Source: Nevskia sp. | Lineage (GTDB): Bacteria; Pseudomonadota; Gammaproteobacteria; Nevskiales; Nevskiaceae | Length of the DNA: 64,000 bases | Reading direction: 5' to 3' | Assembly (NCBI GenBank): GCA_031291075.1 | Contig: JARLJS010000210.1 | Coordinates: 34,683 to 98,682, forward strand | Shown here: piece after piece, positions 50,953 through 59,970 of the stretch | Position numbering within the stretch: the first letter of the stretch is position 1 | How the letters are laid out: each line of letters opens with the position of its first letter | Notes under the pieces: generated by a model | The model's input: the letters and a program-made list of their open reading frames with translations, nothing else | Told to the model about the DNA's origin: nothing | Databases searched by the model: none | Program-made: the position numbers and the translations under genes

Positions 50953-53378
50953 CGCGATACCCTCTCCGCACAGCACTCCAGCAACGCCTCGCGCAAGGCT
51001 TGCAGCCTGGGCGGCTTGTTCAGCACCTTGTCGACCTCGGGCGGCACCTCCTTGTCGGCGACCAGGCGCTGGCCCCAGCCGGTGAGCATGATGACCGGTG
51101 TGTCCGGCGCGGCCGCCTTGATGGCCTGGGCCACCTTGCGGCCGTCGACGTAGGGCATGCCGAGATCGGTGATCACCACCGAAAACGGCTGGTTGCGGCC
51201 GCGCGCGTCGAGGAACGCGTCGATGCCTTGCTGGCCGCCGTCGGCCGCGGTCACGGCGTGGCCGTCCGCCTCGAGCGTTTCGCGCAGCGAGTTGATGACC
51301 AGCGGGTCGTCGTCGATGATGAGGATACGCAGGTGCTGCCGGGGCCGTGGAGCATCGGCGCCCGCACCCGCCGTCGACGCGACCTGCGATGCCACCAGGA
51401 ACAGCAGGCGTATCCGCGTCCCCTTGCCGGGCGCGCTGTGCACCTCGATCTCGGCGCTGTGGCGCTGCACCATGCCGTACACCATGGCCAGGCCCAGCCC
51501 GGTGCCGCGCTCGCCCTTGGTGGTGAAGAACGGCTCCAGGCAGCGCCTGCGCGTGTCCTCGTCCATGCCCACACCGCTGTCGGCCACCTCGAGGTAGACG
51601 CGTTGCGGCGTGCCATCGTGGAGGCCGCTGCGGATGGTCAGCTCGCCGCCGTCCGGCATGGCGTCGAGCGCGTTGAAGATCAGGTTGGTGAGGGCCTCGC
51701 GGATTTCGCTTTCCACCCCCATAAAGCCCGGCAGCCCTGGCTGCAGCTCGGTCTTCAGCTTGATCACGGCGCCGCGCTTTTGCGGGATGTCGTGCCAGCG
51801 CGCCCGGGTCAGGTCGACCACCTGCGGCACGATCCGGTTGAGCTGCACCGGCGCCAGCGCCATCTCGGCGTCGCGCGGGCGGTAGAACTCGCGCATGCGC
51901 AGCACCGTCTGGGCCACGTCGTCGACCGCGCGCTGGATGATCTCCAGGTATCGGCGCGCGGATGCGCTGAGGCCGGCCTCGCGCTCCAGCAGGCTCTCGG
52001 TATAGAGCATCACCGGCGAGATCGCATTGTTGATGTCGTGGGCGATGCCGCTGGCCATCTGGCCGAGCACGCGCAGCCGTTCCTGCTGCAGCACCGCCTG
52101 CTGGGTCTGGCGCAGGTCGTCGTAGGCCTTCTGCAGGGCGCCGTGGAGCTGGGCCTGGTGCGCCGCCAGCGCGGCGTGCTCGCTGAGCTGGCGCAGGAAC
52201 TCGCAGTCGGCGCTGCTGAAACCCTGCGGCACGCAGCGCCCCGCGATCAGCACGCCGAACACCTGGCTTTCCACCGCCAGCGGGGCGAACACCACGGAAC
52301 GCAGGCCGACACGCTCCAGCCGCTGCAGGAAGGGGAAGGCCGCACCGGCGATATCCGGCTCGTACACCAGTTTTCCCTGCAGGCACTGCGACAGGCCGTT
52401 ACGGTCGACGGCGAACATCGCGTCGCCGGTCAATTCCATCTTCGCGGCCATCGACACGCCGCGGGCACCGATGCCGGTGACGGCCAGCCGTTGCCGTGTC
52501 GCGTCGGACAGGCAGGCGCAACCGAAGTCGATGGCGAGGCCGTCCTCGAGGCTGCGGATCAGCACCTGGAACATGCTCGACAGATCCTGCCGCTCGCCGA
52601 TGGCGCGCGTGATCCGCTGCAGCAGGCTCAGGCGATCGAGCTGCTCCCGCACCCGCGCCGCGTTGTTGCTCAGCTCACGATGCTGCTGCTGGATCTGCGC
52701 CAGCATGTGGTTGAACGCCTCGGCGAGCCGGCTCACTTCGTCGCGACCCGGGTTCTGCACGCGCACCGTATAGTTGCCGTTCTCCGACACGGCCCTGGCG
52801 GCATCCGCCAGGCTCAGGATCGGCTGGGCGATCTGCCGCTGCAGGAACCGCGACAGCACGAAGGCCAGCAGGAACGAGATGGCGATGACGGTGGCGGTGA
52901 TCTCGAGGTAAAGGCGCAGACGCGCGTAGAGCGCCACGAGGTCGGAGACGATGTGCAGCGTGCCCAGGCGCGCGTTGCCGCCCTGCTGGACGGGTAGCAC
53001 GGCCACCAGGCGGTCCTGTTCGAAGCGATAGCCGTCCGCCTCCGCCGCCGGCGGCAGCGCCGCTGCGGGCAGGTCGGCCGGGTACTTGGCGAACAGGTGG
53101 CCCGCGCGGTCGTACAGGGCCGCGGCCACCACGTGCCGTTCCGCCCGCAGCGCTCCCAGCACCTCCGCCGCGTCTTCGGCGTTCTCGAAGGCCAGCGCCC
53201 CGGTGCTGTTGTCGGCGGTGACCCGGCCCAGCGTCTCGATGTTGGTGAGCATGCCCTGCCGGAAGGTGAGCAGTTCGTAGACGATAAAGGTGCTGCAGGT
53301 GATGAGCAGCATGAGAGCGCTCACCGCCAGGATCACGACGGCGAGCTTGCGGCGGATGGGCAGGTCGCGGAACGACAT
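50949..53378 (-). CDS. Hybrid sensor histidine kinase with GAF and receiver domains
   Basis: This 809-residue membrane kinase has two transmembrane helices (~10-33 and ~157-180) enclosing a periplasmic sensor domain, a HAMP domain (~180-235), a coiled coil, a GAF domain (~265-410), HisKA with the phospho-histidine in GQMASGIAHDINNAISPV, a HATPase domain (NLIFNALDAM, ADSGVGMD, GTGLGLAM) and a C-terminal receiver domain with VVITDLGMPYVDG. It starts four bases before the yfiR-like stop region, as the third gene of an operon after the TonB receptor and YfiR-like gene. The signal is likely a compound or periplasmic state sensed together with those proteins; this is inference. Confidence 0.92.
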   Translation of the reverse strand: MSFRDLPIRRKLAVVILAVSALMLLITCSTFIVYELLTFRQGMLTNIETLGRVTADNSTGALAFENAEDAAEVLGALRAERHVVAAALYDRAGHLFAKYPADLPAAALPPAAEADGYRFEQDRLVAVLPVQQGGNARLGTLHIVSDLVALYARLRLYLEITATVIAISFLLAFVLSRFLQRQIAQPILSLADAARAVSENGNYTVRVQNPGRDEVSRLAEAFNHMLAQIQQQHRELSNNAARVREQLDRLSLLQRITRAIGERQDLSSMFQVLIRSLEDGLAIDFGCACLSDATRQRLAVTGIGARGVSMAAKMELTGDAMFAVDRNGLSQCLQGKLVYEPDIAGAAFPFLQRLERVGLRSVVFAPLAVESQVFGVLIAGRCVPQGFSSADCEFLRQLSEHAALAAHQAQLHGALQKAYDDLRQTQQAVLQQERLRVLGQMASGIAHDINNAISPVMLYTESLLEREAGLSASARRYLEIIQRAVDDVAQTVLRMREFYRPRDAEMALAPVQLNRIVPQVVDLTRARWHDIPQKRGAVIKLKTELQPGLPGFMGVESEIREALTNLIFNALDAMPDGGELTIRSGLHDGTPQRVYLEVADSGVGMDEDTRRRCLEPFFTTKGERGTGLGLAMVYGMVQRHSAEIEVHSAPGKGTRIRLLFLVASQVASTAGAGADAPRPRQHLRILIIDDDPLVINSLRETLEADGHAVTAADGGQQGIDAFLDARGRNQPFSVVITDLGMPYVDGRKVAQAIKAAAPDTPVIMLTGWGQRLVADKEVPPEVDKVLNKPPRLQALREALLECCAERVSR

Positions 53379-53381
53379 CGC

Positions 53382-53966
53382 TCAGGGCGTGCCGACGATG
53401 CGCGCGCTGACCAGCAGCTTGGAGCTGAGCTTCAGGTCCGCGGCGCGGGCCGCATCCGGGTTGATCTCCAGCCGCACCTTGTTGTCGGCCAGTTCCAGGC
53501 CGATCATGCCGCCGTCGCGGTCGAAGCCGTCGCTGTCGCTGACCGTCAACACGCTGCGGCCCTTGAGCGCGTCGAGGTCGCGCTTCATACGCTCGCGCTC
53601 GGAGCTGCTGATGAACAGGATATGGCAGGCGCCGAGCTGGCCGAGCTCGCGGTAGCGCCGCACCTCCAGTGGACGGTCGTTGACCTTCTCGCCGCGCACG
53701 GCGTCGTCCAGGTAGCCGTCGAACGGGTCTTCGCCCAGCACGCAGATGGTCAGCGGCGCCTGGGCGTCGGCGAAGGCCTGCGGTGGCCACTCGACGAACT
53801 CGGCGAAGCGGAACAGGAAGATCGCCTTGAGCTGGTATTCCGGGGCGGCGGCGGCGCAGGGCCGGCCCAGCCCGGCGCTCAGCAGGGCGGCGCACAGCAG
53901 CGGCAACACCTGCACCCGCCGGCGCCGGGAGGGGGGCAACGGCCTCGACCGGTTCAATAGAGCCAC
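53382..53966 (-). CDS. YfiR-like periplasmic protein (DUF4154)
   Basis: This 194-residue protein has a basic N-terminus and signal segment (~18-40), then the DUF4154 core: YQLKAIFLFRFAEFVEWPPQAF, LTICVLGEDPFDGYLDDAV, CHILFISSSERERM and the ending MIGLELADNKVRLEINPDAA...KLSSKLLVSARIV. In Pseudomonas, YfiR is a periplasmic inhibitor of the membrane diguanylate cyclase YfiN. Here the neighbour is a hybrid histidine kinase, so this copy probably modulates that kinase instead. The GTG start at 53966 overlaps the receptor gene by 13 bases. Only two cysteines are seen after the signal. Confidence 0.88.
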   Translation of the reverse strand: MALLNRSRPLPPSRRRRVQVLPLLCAALLSAGLGRPCAAAAPEYQLKAIFLFRFAEFVEWPPQAFADAQAPLTICVLGEDPFDGYLDDAVRGEKVNDRPLEVRRYRELGQLGACHILFISSSERERMKRDLDALKGRSVLTVSDSDGFDRDGGMIGLELADNKVRLEINPDAARAADLKLSSKLLVSARIVGTP

Positions 53967-55978
53967 CGCAGCTTGCCGTAGAAGGCGCGCTCGATCTGGG
54001 GCTGCGTGGGGCCTGGGAAGCCGTACTCGGCATGCTGGCCGTGCAGCAGGTTCTGGCCCGCCAGGGACAGTTCCAGCCGCCGCGTGGCGTGCCAGCCCAG
54101 CCGCAGATCCATCTCGCCGTAGCTCGGCACGATGCCGATGGTCGAGCCATTGTTCATCTTGCGCGAATCGATCCAGCGCAGGGCGGCATCCAGCTCGATC
54201 CGCTGCGGCAGCTCCATGAAGGAATGCAGGGACAGCCGCTGCGCCGGGTCGGCGGTTTCGTTCAGCGCAGCGTTGATGTCAACCTGGCCCGGCCTGACAT
54301 GCAGGTCTTCGTTGATCGGCTCGTATCCCGCGCGCAGCCGCCACCAGTCGAACGCCTGGTAGTCGACGCTCAGCTCGAGGCCATGCGTCTCGCCCTGCAG
54401 GTTGTTCTGGAAGTGGAACGGCACCACCGTCACCGGCGTGATACCGGTGCTGCGCACGCTGTCGTAGTCGTTGTAAAACATCGAGGCCGAGGCGCTGACG
54501 GAGCGGCCCAGTTGCAGGCGATACCCCAGCTCGTAGGCGATCAGCGTTTCGGAAACGAACGCCGGCGACCCGGCCAGCAGCACCAGGCCGCTGGCGGGTT
54601 CCGAAAGGTCACGGTCGATGCGGGACGGGGTGCGCACCGCGCGCGACACCGCCATCCAGGCGGTCTGGCTGCCGCTGACGCTCCATTGCAGGCGCGCGCT
54701 GGGCTCCACTTCGTAGCCGGTGTAGCTGTTGTGCTCCAGCTTGGTGCCCAGCGTGAAGACCAGGTTCTCCAGGATCGAAATTTCGTCCTGGACAAAGCCG
54801 CTGTACAGATCCCGGTACAGCACCGGCGGGTAGAAGGCCAGGGCCTGCGCGTTCACCACCGTGTCGTGGGTGAGCCGGTACCCCAGGCCCAAAACCAGGT
54901 GCTGGTAGTTGCCCCAGCGGAAGCGGTACTGGAAGTCGAGATCGTAGGTGTCCAGGTTGTCCCTCAGCACCCCGGCCGGTGCGAGCGGCCGCGGGCCCAG
55001 CGTCACCCCTGGCACCGGGTCCGACAGGTGGGTGCGGTCGTAGTAGACCTGCAGGCTCAGTTCCGAGCGGTCGGGACGGACGTGGGTCCAGCGTCCCAGG
55101 ACATTGCCGCCGGCGACGCCGGCGTCCCCCCCGGTCTGCACGTCCTCGCGCCCTTCGTAGAAATCGCCCTGCAGGTTCAGCGTATCCCTCGGCGAGGCCG
55201 AGGCGTCGAGGCGGAAGCCGCCCTGGCCCATGTTCCACGAGTCGGTCGCGTCGGCGCCGCTGGCCACGGCTTCCTGACCGCGGTCGAAGTACTTGCCGTA
55301 GGCCCGGATGTAAACGTCGGGCGCGAGGCGGCCGCCGTAACGCACACCGGCGAAATCCTGCAGCGCAGTGCCGCCGCCGCCCTCCACGTAGAGCCCCTGG
55401 GTGTCCCGGGCGCTCTTGGTGATGATGTTGATCACGCCGTTGACCGCGTTGGCGCCCCACTGCGTACCGCCGGGGCCGCTGATCACCTCGATGCGGTCGA
55501 TGTCCTCGAGCAGGTAGTCCTGCCGGTCCCAGAATACCCCCGAGAACAGCGGTGTATAGACGGTGCGCCCGTCGATCATCACCAGCAGCTTGTTGGCCAG
55601 GGCGGTGTTGAAGCCGCGCGCGGTGACGGCCCAGTCGTGGGCATTCTTCTGCGCCACGTCGAGATTGCTGGCCAGCCGCAGCGCCTCCGGGATGCTCGTG
55701 GCTCCCGAGCGGCGGATCTCCTCGGCGGTGATGACCTGGATCGCCGAGGGGCTTTCCGACAGCTTTTCCGGGCGCCTCGCCACCGAGGTGACCTCGATGT
55801 TCATGAGGTCTTCCAGGCTGAGCTGCTTCAGATCCCCGGCGGAAGGTGCTGCGTCATCCGCCGCGGCAGCATGACCGGCGAGCAGCAGCAAGAGCGGCGC
55901 GAATCCGGCACGGGCCAGGAGCGCTCTGCGGCTGGAACACGGGAAACGACGGGCACAACGAAAATCGGAGATCTTCAT
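53954..55978 (-). CDS. TonB-dependent outer-membrane receptor
   Basis: This 674-residue precursor has a signal peptide (~1-40), then LKQLSLEDLMNIEVTSVARR, a plug domain (SAIQVITAEEIRRSGATSIPEAL to GVINIITKSARDTQG, ~60-180) and a 22-strand barrel ending FYGKLRWLY. The short N-terminus lacks a signalling extension. Genes of this type, followed by DUF4154 and sensor kinases, form a recurrent cluster in proteobacteria, where the receptor probably passes ligand or signal to the kinase. The ligand is unknown. ATG 55978 is used; the frame is open two codons upstream at TTG. First gene of the operon 55978-49807. Confidence 0.92.
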   Translation of the reverse strand: MKISDFRCARRFPCSSRRALLARAGFAPLLLLLAGHAAAADDAAPSAGDLKQLSLEDLMNIEVTSVARRPEKLSESPSAIQVITAEEIRRSGATSIPEALRLASNLDVAQKNAHDWAVTARGFNTALANKLLVMIDGRTVYTPLFSGVFWDRQDYLLEDIDRIEVISGPGGTQWGANAVNGVINIITKSARDTQGLYVEGGGGTALQDFAGVRYGGRLAPDVYIRAYGKYFDRGQEAVASGADATDSWNMGQGGFRLDASASPRDTLNLQGDFYEGREDVQTGGDAGVAGGNVLGRWTHVRPDRSELSLQVYYDRTHLSDPVPGVTLGPRPLAPAGVLRDNLDTYDLDFQYRFRWGNYQHLVLGLGYRLTHDTVVNAQALAFYPPVLYRDLYSGFVQDEISILENLVFTLGTKLEHNSYTGYEVEPSARLQWSVSGSQTAWMAVSRAVRTPSRIDRDLSEPASGLVLLAGSPAFVSETLIAYELGYRLQLGRSVSASASMFYNDYDSVRSTGITPVTVVPFHFQNNLQGETHGLELSVDYQAFDWWRLRAGYEPINEDLHVRPGQVDINAALNETADPAQRLSLHSFMELPQRIELDAALRWIDSRKMNNGSTIGIVPSYGEMDLRLGWHATRRLELSLAGQNLLHGQHAEYGFPGPTQPQIERAFYGKLRWLY

Positions 55979-56285
55979 TGCCAACCCCAGTTCAAAGCCC
56001 GAAACAGGACGCTGCCGCGCCCCACTCGATCCTTGAGCGTCCCTTTCCGGACACCGCGAAATATGTCACCAGCGACGCGGAGCGCAAGCCGCTCCCCGCC
56101 CCCTACCCTGACCCGCGAACTGCCGCTCGAATCTACACCACGGCCTGCGGCAAGTCACGCCGCCCGGCGGCGCACGACGGCCGCTGCCGTGGCGCGGGCG
56201 GCCGGCGGGTTCGAGTTAAGATTCCGGCGGTCCAGGCGGCGCACCCGCTCCGATGGACCGCAAACCATACTGAATGGAGAAACAC
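55979..56285. other. Divergent intergenic region
   Basis: These 307 bases separate the TonB-receptor gene from the GlsB-family gene. No gene and no clear promoter motif is seen. GGAG at 56278-56281 serves the GlsB-family gene. Confidence 0.4.
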
Positions 56286-56537
56286 ATGCACCTGCTCTGG
56301 ACCCTGATCATCGGCTTCATCGTCGGCCTGCTCGGCCGCTGGCTGCACCCGGGCGACGACAAGATGGGGATCATCCTCACCACCCTGCTCGGCATCGGCG
56401 GCGCATTTTTCGCCACCTTCGCCGGGCAGGCCCTGCACCTGTACTCGGCCGGGCAGAGTGCCGGCTTCATCGGCGCGGTGATCGGCGCCGTGGTGCTGCT
56501 GGTGATCGTGGGCGTGATCCGCAAGGCGGTGAAGTAG
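56286..56537 (+). CDS. GlsB/YeaQ/YmgE-family small membrane protein
   Basis: This 83-residue protein has three hydrophobic helices and the glycine-rich pattern LIIGFIVGLLGRWLHPGDD...GIILTTLLGIGGAFFATFAG...GFIGAVIGAVVLLVIVG that defines the transglycosylase-associated/GlsB family. Such proteins are induced by stress. GGAG eight bases before ATG 56286 decides the start over the upstream in-frame ATG at 56274. It is followed by a candidate sRNA gene on the same strand with its own promoter and terminator. Confidence 0.9.
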   Translation: MHLLWTLIIGFIVGLLGRWLHPGDDKMGIILTTLLGIGGAFFATFAGQALHLYSAGQSAGFIGAVIGAVVLLVIVGVIRKAVK

Positions 56538-56586
56538 ACCGCGGTCGGGTAAGGGCTGCGCCGGGCTGACCACGACCTGCGGATTC

Positions 56587-56620
56587 GTTCAGGTTACGTT
56601 CAGCCAGCGGCGGCGATACT
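56587..56620 (+). promoter_or_regulatory. PhoP-type promoter for the sRNA
   Basis: GTTCAG-GTTAC-GTTCAG (56587-56603) is followed after 11 bases by GATACT (56615-56620). This is the class II PhoP spacing and matches the site at 3858-3874 in hexamer and in both spacings. Transcription would begin near 56627. Confidence 0.6.
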
Positions 56621-56626
56621 GTCGTC

Positions 56627-56730
56627 ACGGTTCGCGCTTCCCCTGGCGCGGATCGTCTCCCCTAGCTGCGTCCCCCCCTGGCGCAGCGCCGCGCCGCCCG
56701 GTTCCCCCGACCGGGCGGCGCATTTTTTTG
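56627..56730 (+). ncRNA. Candidate sX13-like small RNA (~103 nt)
   Basis: Between the promoter and a strong terminator lie three hairpins and no start codon. Hairpin 1 (56631-56652: TTCGCGC/GCGCGGA) has the loop TTCCCCTG; hairpin 2 (56665-56687: GCTGCG/CGCAGC) has TCCCCCCCTGG; hairpin 3 is the terminator with loop TCCCCCG. C-rich loops on three hairpins are the published hallmark of Xanthomonas sX13, which pairs with G-rich ribosome-binding sites. Size and order match (sX13 is ~115 nt). Homology should be checked by covariance search. Confidence 0.65.
56691..56729 (+). terminator. Rho-independent terminator of the sRNA
   Basis: GCGCCGCCCGGT (56691-56702) pairs perfectly over 12 bp with ACCGGGCGGCGC (56710-56721), loop TCCCCCG, followed by ATTTTTTT. 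The T-tract is on the plus strand only, so it does not serve gpmA. Confidence 0.93.
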
Positions 56731-56737
56731 GCCCGGG

Positions 56738-57490
56738 CTACTTCTTCGCCTTGGCCTGGTTGGCCACCGCCTCGGCGGCGCGCTTGGCCGCCTCGGCGTC
56801 GCCAAGGTAACGGAAGCTCTTCACCTTCAGCGCGCGGTCGAGCTCGAACAGCAGCGGGATGCCGGTGGGGATGTTGAGCTCGACAATGTCCGCCTCGGAC
56901 ACATGGTTGAGATACTTGTACAGGGCGCGCAGCGAATTGCCGTGCGCCGTCACCAGCACCGTCTGGCCGAGCTTGAGCTGCGGCGCGATGGCGTCGTGCC
57001 AGTAGGGCAGCACGCGATCCAGGGTGGTGGCCAGCGACTCGGTGGCCGGCAGCACGTTGGCGTCGAGCGCGGCGTAACGCGGGTCGTTCCTGGGGTGCCC
57101 CGGGTCGGTGGGTTCCATCGGCGGCGGCGGCACGTCGTAGCTGCGGCGCCAGACCTTGACCTGCGCCTCGCCGTGGCGCTCGGCGGTCTCGGCCTTGTTC
57201 AAACCCTGCAGGCTGCCGTAATGACGCTCGTTCAGACGCCAGGAATTGCGGACCGGGATCCACATCTGGTCCATCGCATCCAGCGCGATCCAGAGGGTGC
57301 GGATGGCGCGCTTGAGCACCGAGGTGTGGGCCACGTCGAAGTGCAGCCCTTCGGCTTTCATCAGCTTCCCGGCCTCCCTGGCCTGGTTGGCGCCGGACTC
57401 GGTGATGTCGACATCGACCCAGCCGGTGAAACGGTTGTCGAGGTTCCACTGGCTCTCGCCGTGGCGCAGCAATACGAGTTTGTGAGTCAT
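56738..57490 (-). CDS. gpmA: 2,3-bisphosphoglycerate-dependent phosphoglycerate mutase
   Basis: GpmA interconverts 3- and 2-phosphoglycerate in glycolysis and gluconeogenesis. The 250-residue protein has the phospho-histidine motif [43 protein letters not shown] and the second active histidine in [11 protein letters not shown]. It is full length with a short Ala/Lys tail. It is the last gene in a run on the minus strand after the CoA-transferase genes, although its 35-base spacing suggests it may belong to their transcript. Confidence 0.95.
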   Translation of the reverse strand: MTHKLVLLRHGESQWNLDNRFTGWVDVDITESGANQAREAGKLMKAEGLHFDVAHTSVLKRAIRTLWIALDAMDQMWIPVRNSWRLNERHYGSLQGLNKAETAERHGEAQVKVWRRSYDVPPPPMEPTDPGHPRNDPRYAALDANVLPATESLATTLDRVLPYWHDAIAPQLKLGQTVLVTAHGNSLRALYKYLNHVSEADIVELNIPTGIPLLFELDRALKVKSFRYLGDAEAAKRAAEAVANQAKAKK

Positions 57491-57525
57491 GAGGGTCTCG
57501 TTACGAAAATGAATGAAGCGAAAAC

Positions 57526-58155
57526 TCAGTCGATCACCCTGCAGCCGGTCTTGCGGCGCACGTCGTCGAAGCCGACGCCGGGCGCCAGTTCCACCAGCTT
57601 GAGCCCGGACGGCGTGACGTCGAGCACGCACAGCTCCGTGATGATCCGGTCCACCACGCCCACGCCGGTGAGCGGCAGCGAGCACTTGGGCAGGATCTTG
57701 AACTCGCCGCCCTTGGCGGTGTGCTCCATCAGCACCACCACGCGCTTGACGCCGGCCACCAGGTCCATGGCGCCGCCCATGCCCTTGACCATCTTGCCCG
57801 GCACCATCCAGTTGGCGAGGTCGCCCTTTTCCCCGACCTGCATGGCGCCGAGGATCGACAGGTTGATGTGGCCGCCGCGGATCATGGCGAAGGAATCGGC
57901 GCTGTTGAAGAAGGCGCTGCCGGGCACGGTGGTGATGGTCTGCTTGCCGGCATTGATGAGGTCGGCGTCGATCTCGGCCTCGGTCGGGAACGGCCCGATG
58001 CCGAGCAGGCCGTTCTCGCTCTGCAGCCACACGTCCATCCCGGCCGGGATGTGGTTGGCCACCAGCGTGGGCAGGCCGATGCCGAGATTGACGTAGTAGC
58101 CGTCCCGCAGTTCCTTGGCGGCGCGCTGCGCCATTGCGTCTCTGGACCAGGGCAT
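57526..58155 (-). CDS. scoB: 3-oxoacid CoA-transferase subunit B
   Basis: This 209-residue beta subunit of succinyl-CoA:acetoacetate CoA-transferase carries the catalytic glutamate in [11 protein letters not shown]. It also has [38 protein letters not shown] and [15 protein letters not shown], all typical. With subunit A it transfers CoA from succinyl-CoA to acetoacetate. It follows scoA on the same strand after 38 bases and is followed by gpmA. Together with HMG-CoA lyase upstream, it completes use of acetoacetate from leucine. Confidence 0.95.
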   Translation of the reverse strand: MPWSRDAMAQRAAKELRDGYYVNLGIGLPTLVANHIPAGMDVWLQSENGLLGIGPFPTEAEIDADLINAGKQTITTVPGSAFFNSADSFAMIRGGHINLSILGAMQVGEKGDLANWMVPGKMVKGMGGAMDLVAGVKRVVVLMEHTAKGGEFKILPKCSLPLTGVGVVDRIITELCVLDVTPSGLKLVELAPGVGFDDVRRKTGCRVID

Positions 58156-58193
58156 GTGTTCGCTCCGATGTCGGTTTCTTCCTGGGAGGTTCC

Positions 58194-58913
58194 CTAGCGG
58201 CCGTTGGTCCGCAGGGTGCGCTGCTCGATCCGCTTCTCCGGGTGCGGGTTGTGCACCAGCCGCTTCACGTAGATGCCCGGCGTGTGGACCTGGTCCGGAT
58301 CGAGCTCGCCGGTCTCCACCACGATCTCGGCCTCCGCCACGCACATGGGGCTGGCCGCCGCGATCATCGGATTGAAGTTGCGCGCGGTCTTGCGATAGAT
58401 CAGGTTGCCGGCCTTGTCGGCCTTCCAGGCCTTGACCAGCGACACGTCGGCGTACAGTGCCCGCTCCATCACGTACCACTCCGGCTGGCCGTCCGGACCC
58501 GGGAACTGGCGCGTCTCCTTGCCCTCCGCCACCACCGTGCCATAACCGGTCTTGGTGAAGAAGGCCGGGATGCCGGCGCCACCGGCGCGCAGCTTCTCAG
58601 CCAGGGTGCCCTGCGGGGTGAATTCCAGCTCCAGCTCGCCGGCCAGGTACTGGCGCTCGAACTCCTGGTTCTCGCCGACGTAGGACGAGACCATCTTGCG
58701 GATCTGGCGCGTGGTCAACAGCTGGCCCAGGCCGAAGCCGTCGACGCCGGCGTTGTTGCTGATCACGGTGAGGCCCTTGCTGCCGCTGTCGCGCAGGGCG
58801 GCGATCAGCGCCTCCGGGATGCCGCACAGGCCGAAGCCGCCGACGGCCAGGGTCATGCCGTCGCGGATGATGCCGTCCAGCGCCGCCGCCGCGCTGGGAT
58901 AAAGTTTGTTCAT
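58194..58913 (-). CDS. scoA: 3-oxoacid CoA-transferase subunit A
   Basis: This 239-residue alpha subunit has the glycine-rich motif [57 protein letters not shown] residues and [13 protein letters not shown]. These are standard for the CoA-transferase family I alpha chain (SCOT-like). It is the first of the scoA-scoB pair. A 13-bp inverted repeat separates it from the HMG-CoA lyase gene upstream (58954-59024), so the two may be separately terminated or processed. ATG 58913 is the family start. Confidence 0.95.
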   Translation of the reverse strand: MNKLYPSAAAALDGIIRDGMTLAVGGFGLCGIPEALIAALRDSGSKGLTVISNNAGVDGFGLGQLLTTRQIRKMVSSYVGENQEFERQYLAGELELEFTPQGTLAEKLRAGGAGIPAFFTKTGYGTVVAEGKETRQFPGPDGQPEWYVMERALYADVSLVKAWKADKAGNLIYRKTARNFNPMIAAASPMCVAEAEIVVETGELDPDQVHTPGIYVKRLVHNPHPEKRIEQRTLRTNGR

Positions 58914-58953
58914 CGGACTCCCCTTGTGAGTGAGGTCGGCCCCTGCGGGGCCT

Positions 58954-59024
58954 GTGAGGAGTGAGGAGCGAGGAGAAAAGTTTGTCTCCTCACGGCGAGC
59001 GCAGCGAGCGACCTCACTCCTCAC
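58954..59024. repeat. Inverted repeat GTGAGGAGTGAGG overlapping the end of HMG-CoA lyase
   Basis: GTGAGGAGTGAGG (58954-58966) and CCTCACTCCTCAC (59012-59024) are perfectly complementary with 45 bases between. Further GAGGAG and CCTCAC copies continue to 59048. The right arm includes the stop codon and the last codons of the lyase gene, so the lyase tail (QVRSEKVRGEE) is encoded by the repeat. Confidence 0.8.
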
Positions 59025-59958
59025 CCCTCACTTTTTCACTCCTCACTTGTTTCAGCCTGCCTAGTTTACTGGCTGGTTCGCGGCCCAGCTTGCCGGAAAT
59101 CCAGCGGCCGGCCTCGACCAGGGCCTCGAGATCGATCCCGGTCTCCAGGCCCATGCCGTGCAGCATGTACACCAGGTCCTCGGTGGCGACGTTGCCGGTG
59201 GCGCCACGCGCATAGGGGCAGCCGCCCAGGCCGGCGACGCTGGCGTCGACCGAGCGCACGCCCTCCTCCAGGCAGGCATAGACGTTGGCCAGCGCCTGGC
59301 CGCGCGTGTCGTGGAAGTGCACCGCGAGGCGCGGCATCGGCACCGCCTGCGCCACCGCCCGCAACATGGCGCGGGCCTTGGCCGGCGTGCCGATGCCGAT
59401 GGTGTCGCCGAGCGAAATCTCGTCGCAACCCATCTCGGCCAGCGCGGCCGCCACCCGCACCACGTCCGCCACCGCCACCTCGCCCTGGTAGGGGCAGCCC
59501 AACGCGCAGGACACGTAGGCGCGCAACGCCAGTCCGGCCGCCCTGGCCTGCTCCACCACCGGCCGCAGGCGGCGCAGGGACGCGGCGATGTCGCAGTTGA
59601 TGTTCTTGCGGTTGAAGGCGTCGGAGGCGGCGGTGAATACGGCGATATGATCGGCCCCGGCCCGCACCGCGCGCTCCAGCCCCTGCAGGTTGGGCACCAG
59701 CACCGGATAGGCCACGCCGGGCCGCCGCCGCAGCCCGGCCAGCACCTCGGCGGCGTCGGCCATCTGCGGCACCCACTTGGGGCTGACGAAGCTGGTCGCT
59801 TCCACCACCGGCAGGCCGGCGCCGGCCAGGCGCTCGATCAGCTCGATCTTGACCGCCGCGGGAACCCGCGCCGCCTCGTTCTGCAGACCGTCGCGCGCGC
59901 CGACCTCCACCACCCGCACCCCGGTAGCGGCGCCGCCGTCCCTGGCCGGAGTGTCCAT
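59014..59958 (-). CDS. mvaB: Hydroxymethylglutaryl-CoA lyase
   Basis: This 314-residue TIM-barrel enzyme cleaves HMG-CoA to acetoacetate and acetyl-CoA, the last step of leucine breakdown. It has VEVGARDGLQNE, SFVSPKWVPQMAD, the metal histidines in HFHDTRG and the catalytic cysteine in AGLGGCPYARGATGN. ATG 59958 is used; the open frame reaches a TTG seven codons upstream. The C-terminal ~11 residues come from a low-complexity inverted repeat and differ from the family. Other leucine-pathway genes (liuABCD) are not in the window. Confidence 0.93.
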   Translation of the reverse strand: MDTPARDGGAATGVRVVEVGARDGLQNEAARVPAAVKIELIERLAGAGLPVVEATSFVSPKWVPQMADAAEVLAGLRRRPGVAYPVLVPNLQGLERAVRAGADHIAVFTAASDAFNRKNINCDIAASLRRLRPVVEQARAAGLALRAYVSCALGCPYQGEVAVADVVRVAAALAEMGCDEISLGDTIGIGTPAKARAMLRAVAQAVPMPRLAVHFHDTRGQALANVYACLEEGVRSVDASVAGLGGCPYARGATGNVATEDLVYMLHGMGLETGIDLEALVEAGRWISGKLGREPASKLGRLKQVRSEKVRGEE

Positions 59959-59970
59959 CACAGGAACAAC

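Noticed and set aside
54032..56569. Open frame of 845 codons on the plus strand
   Set aside because: It mirrors the TonB-receptor gene, is very rich in His, Gln and Arg, and has no recognisable domain.
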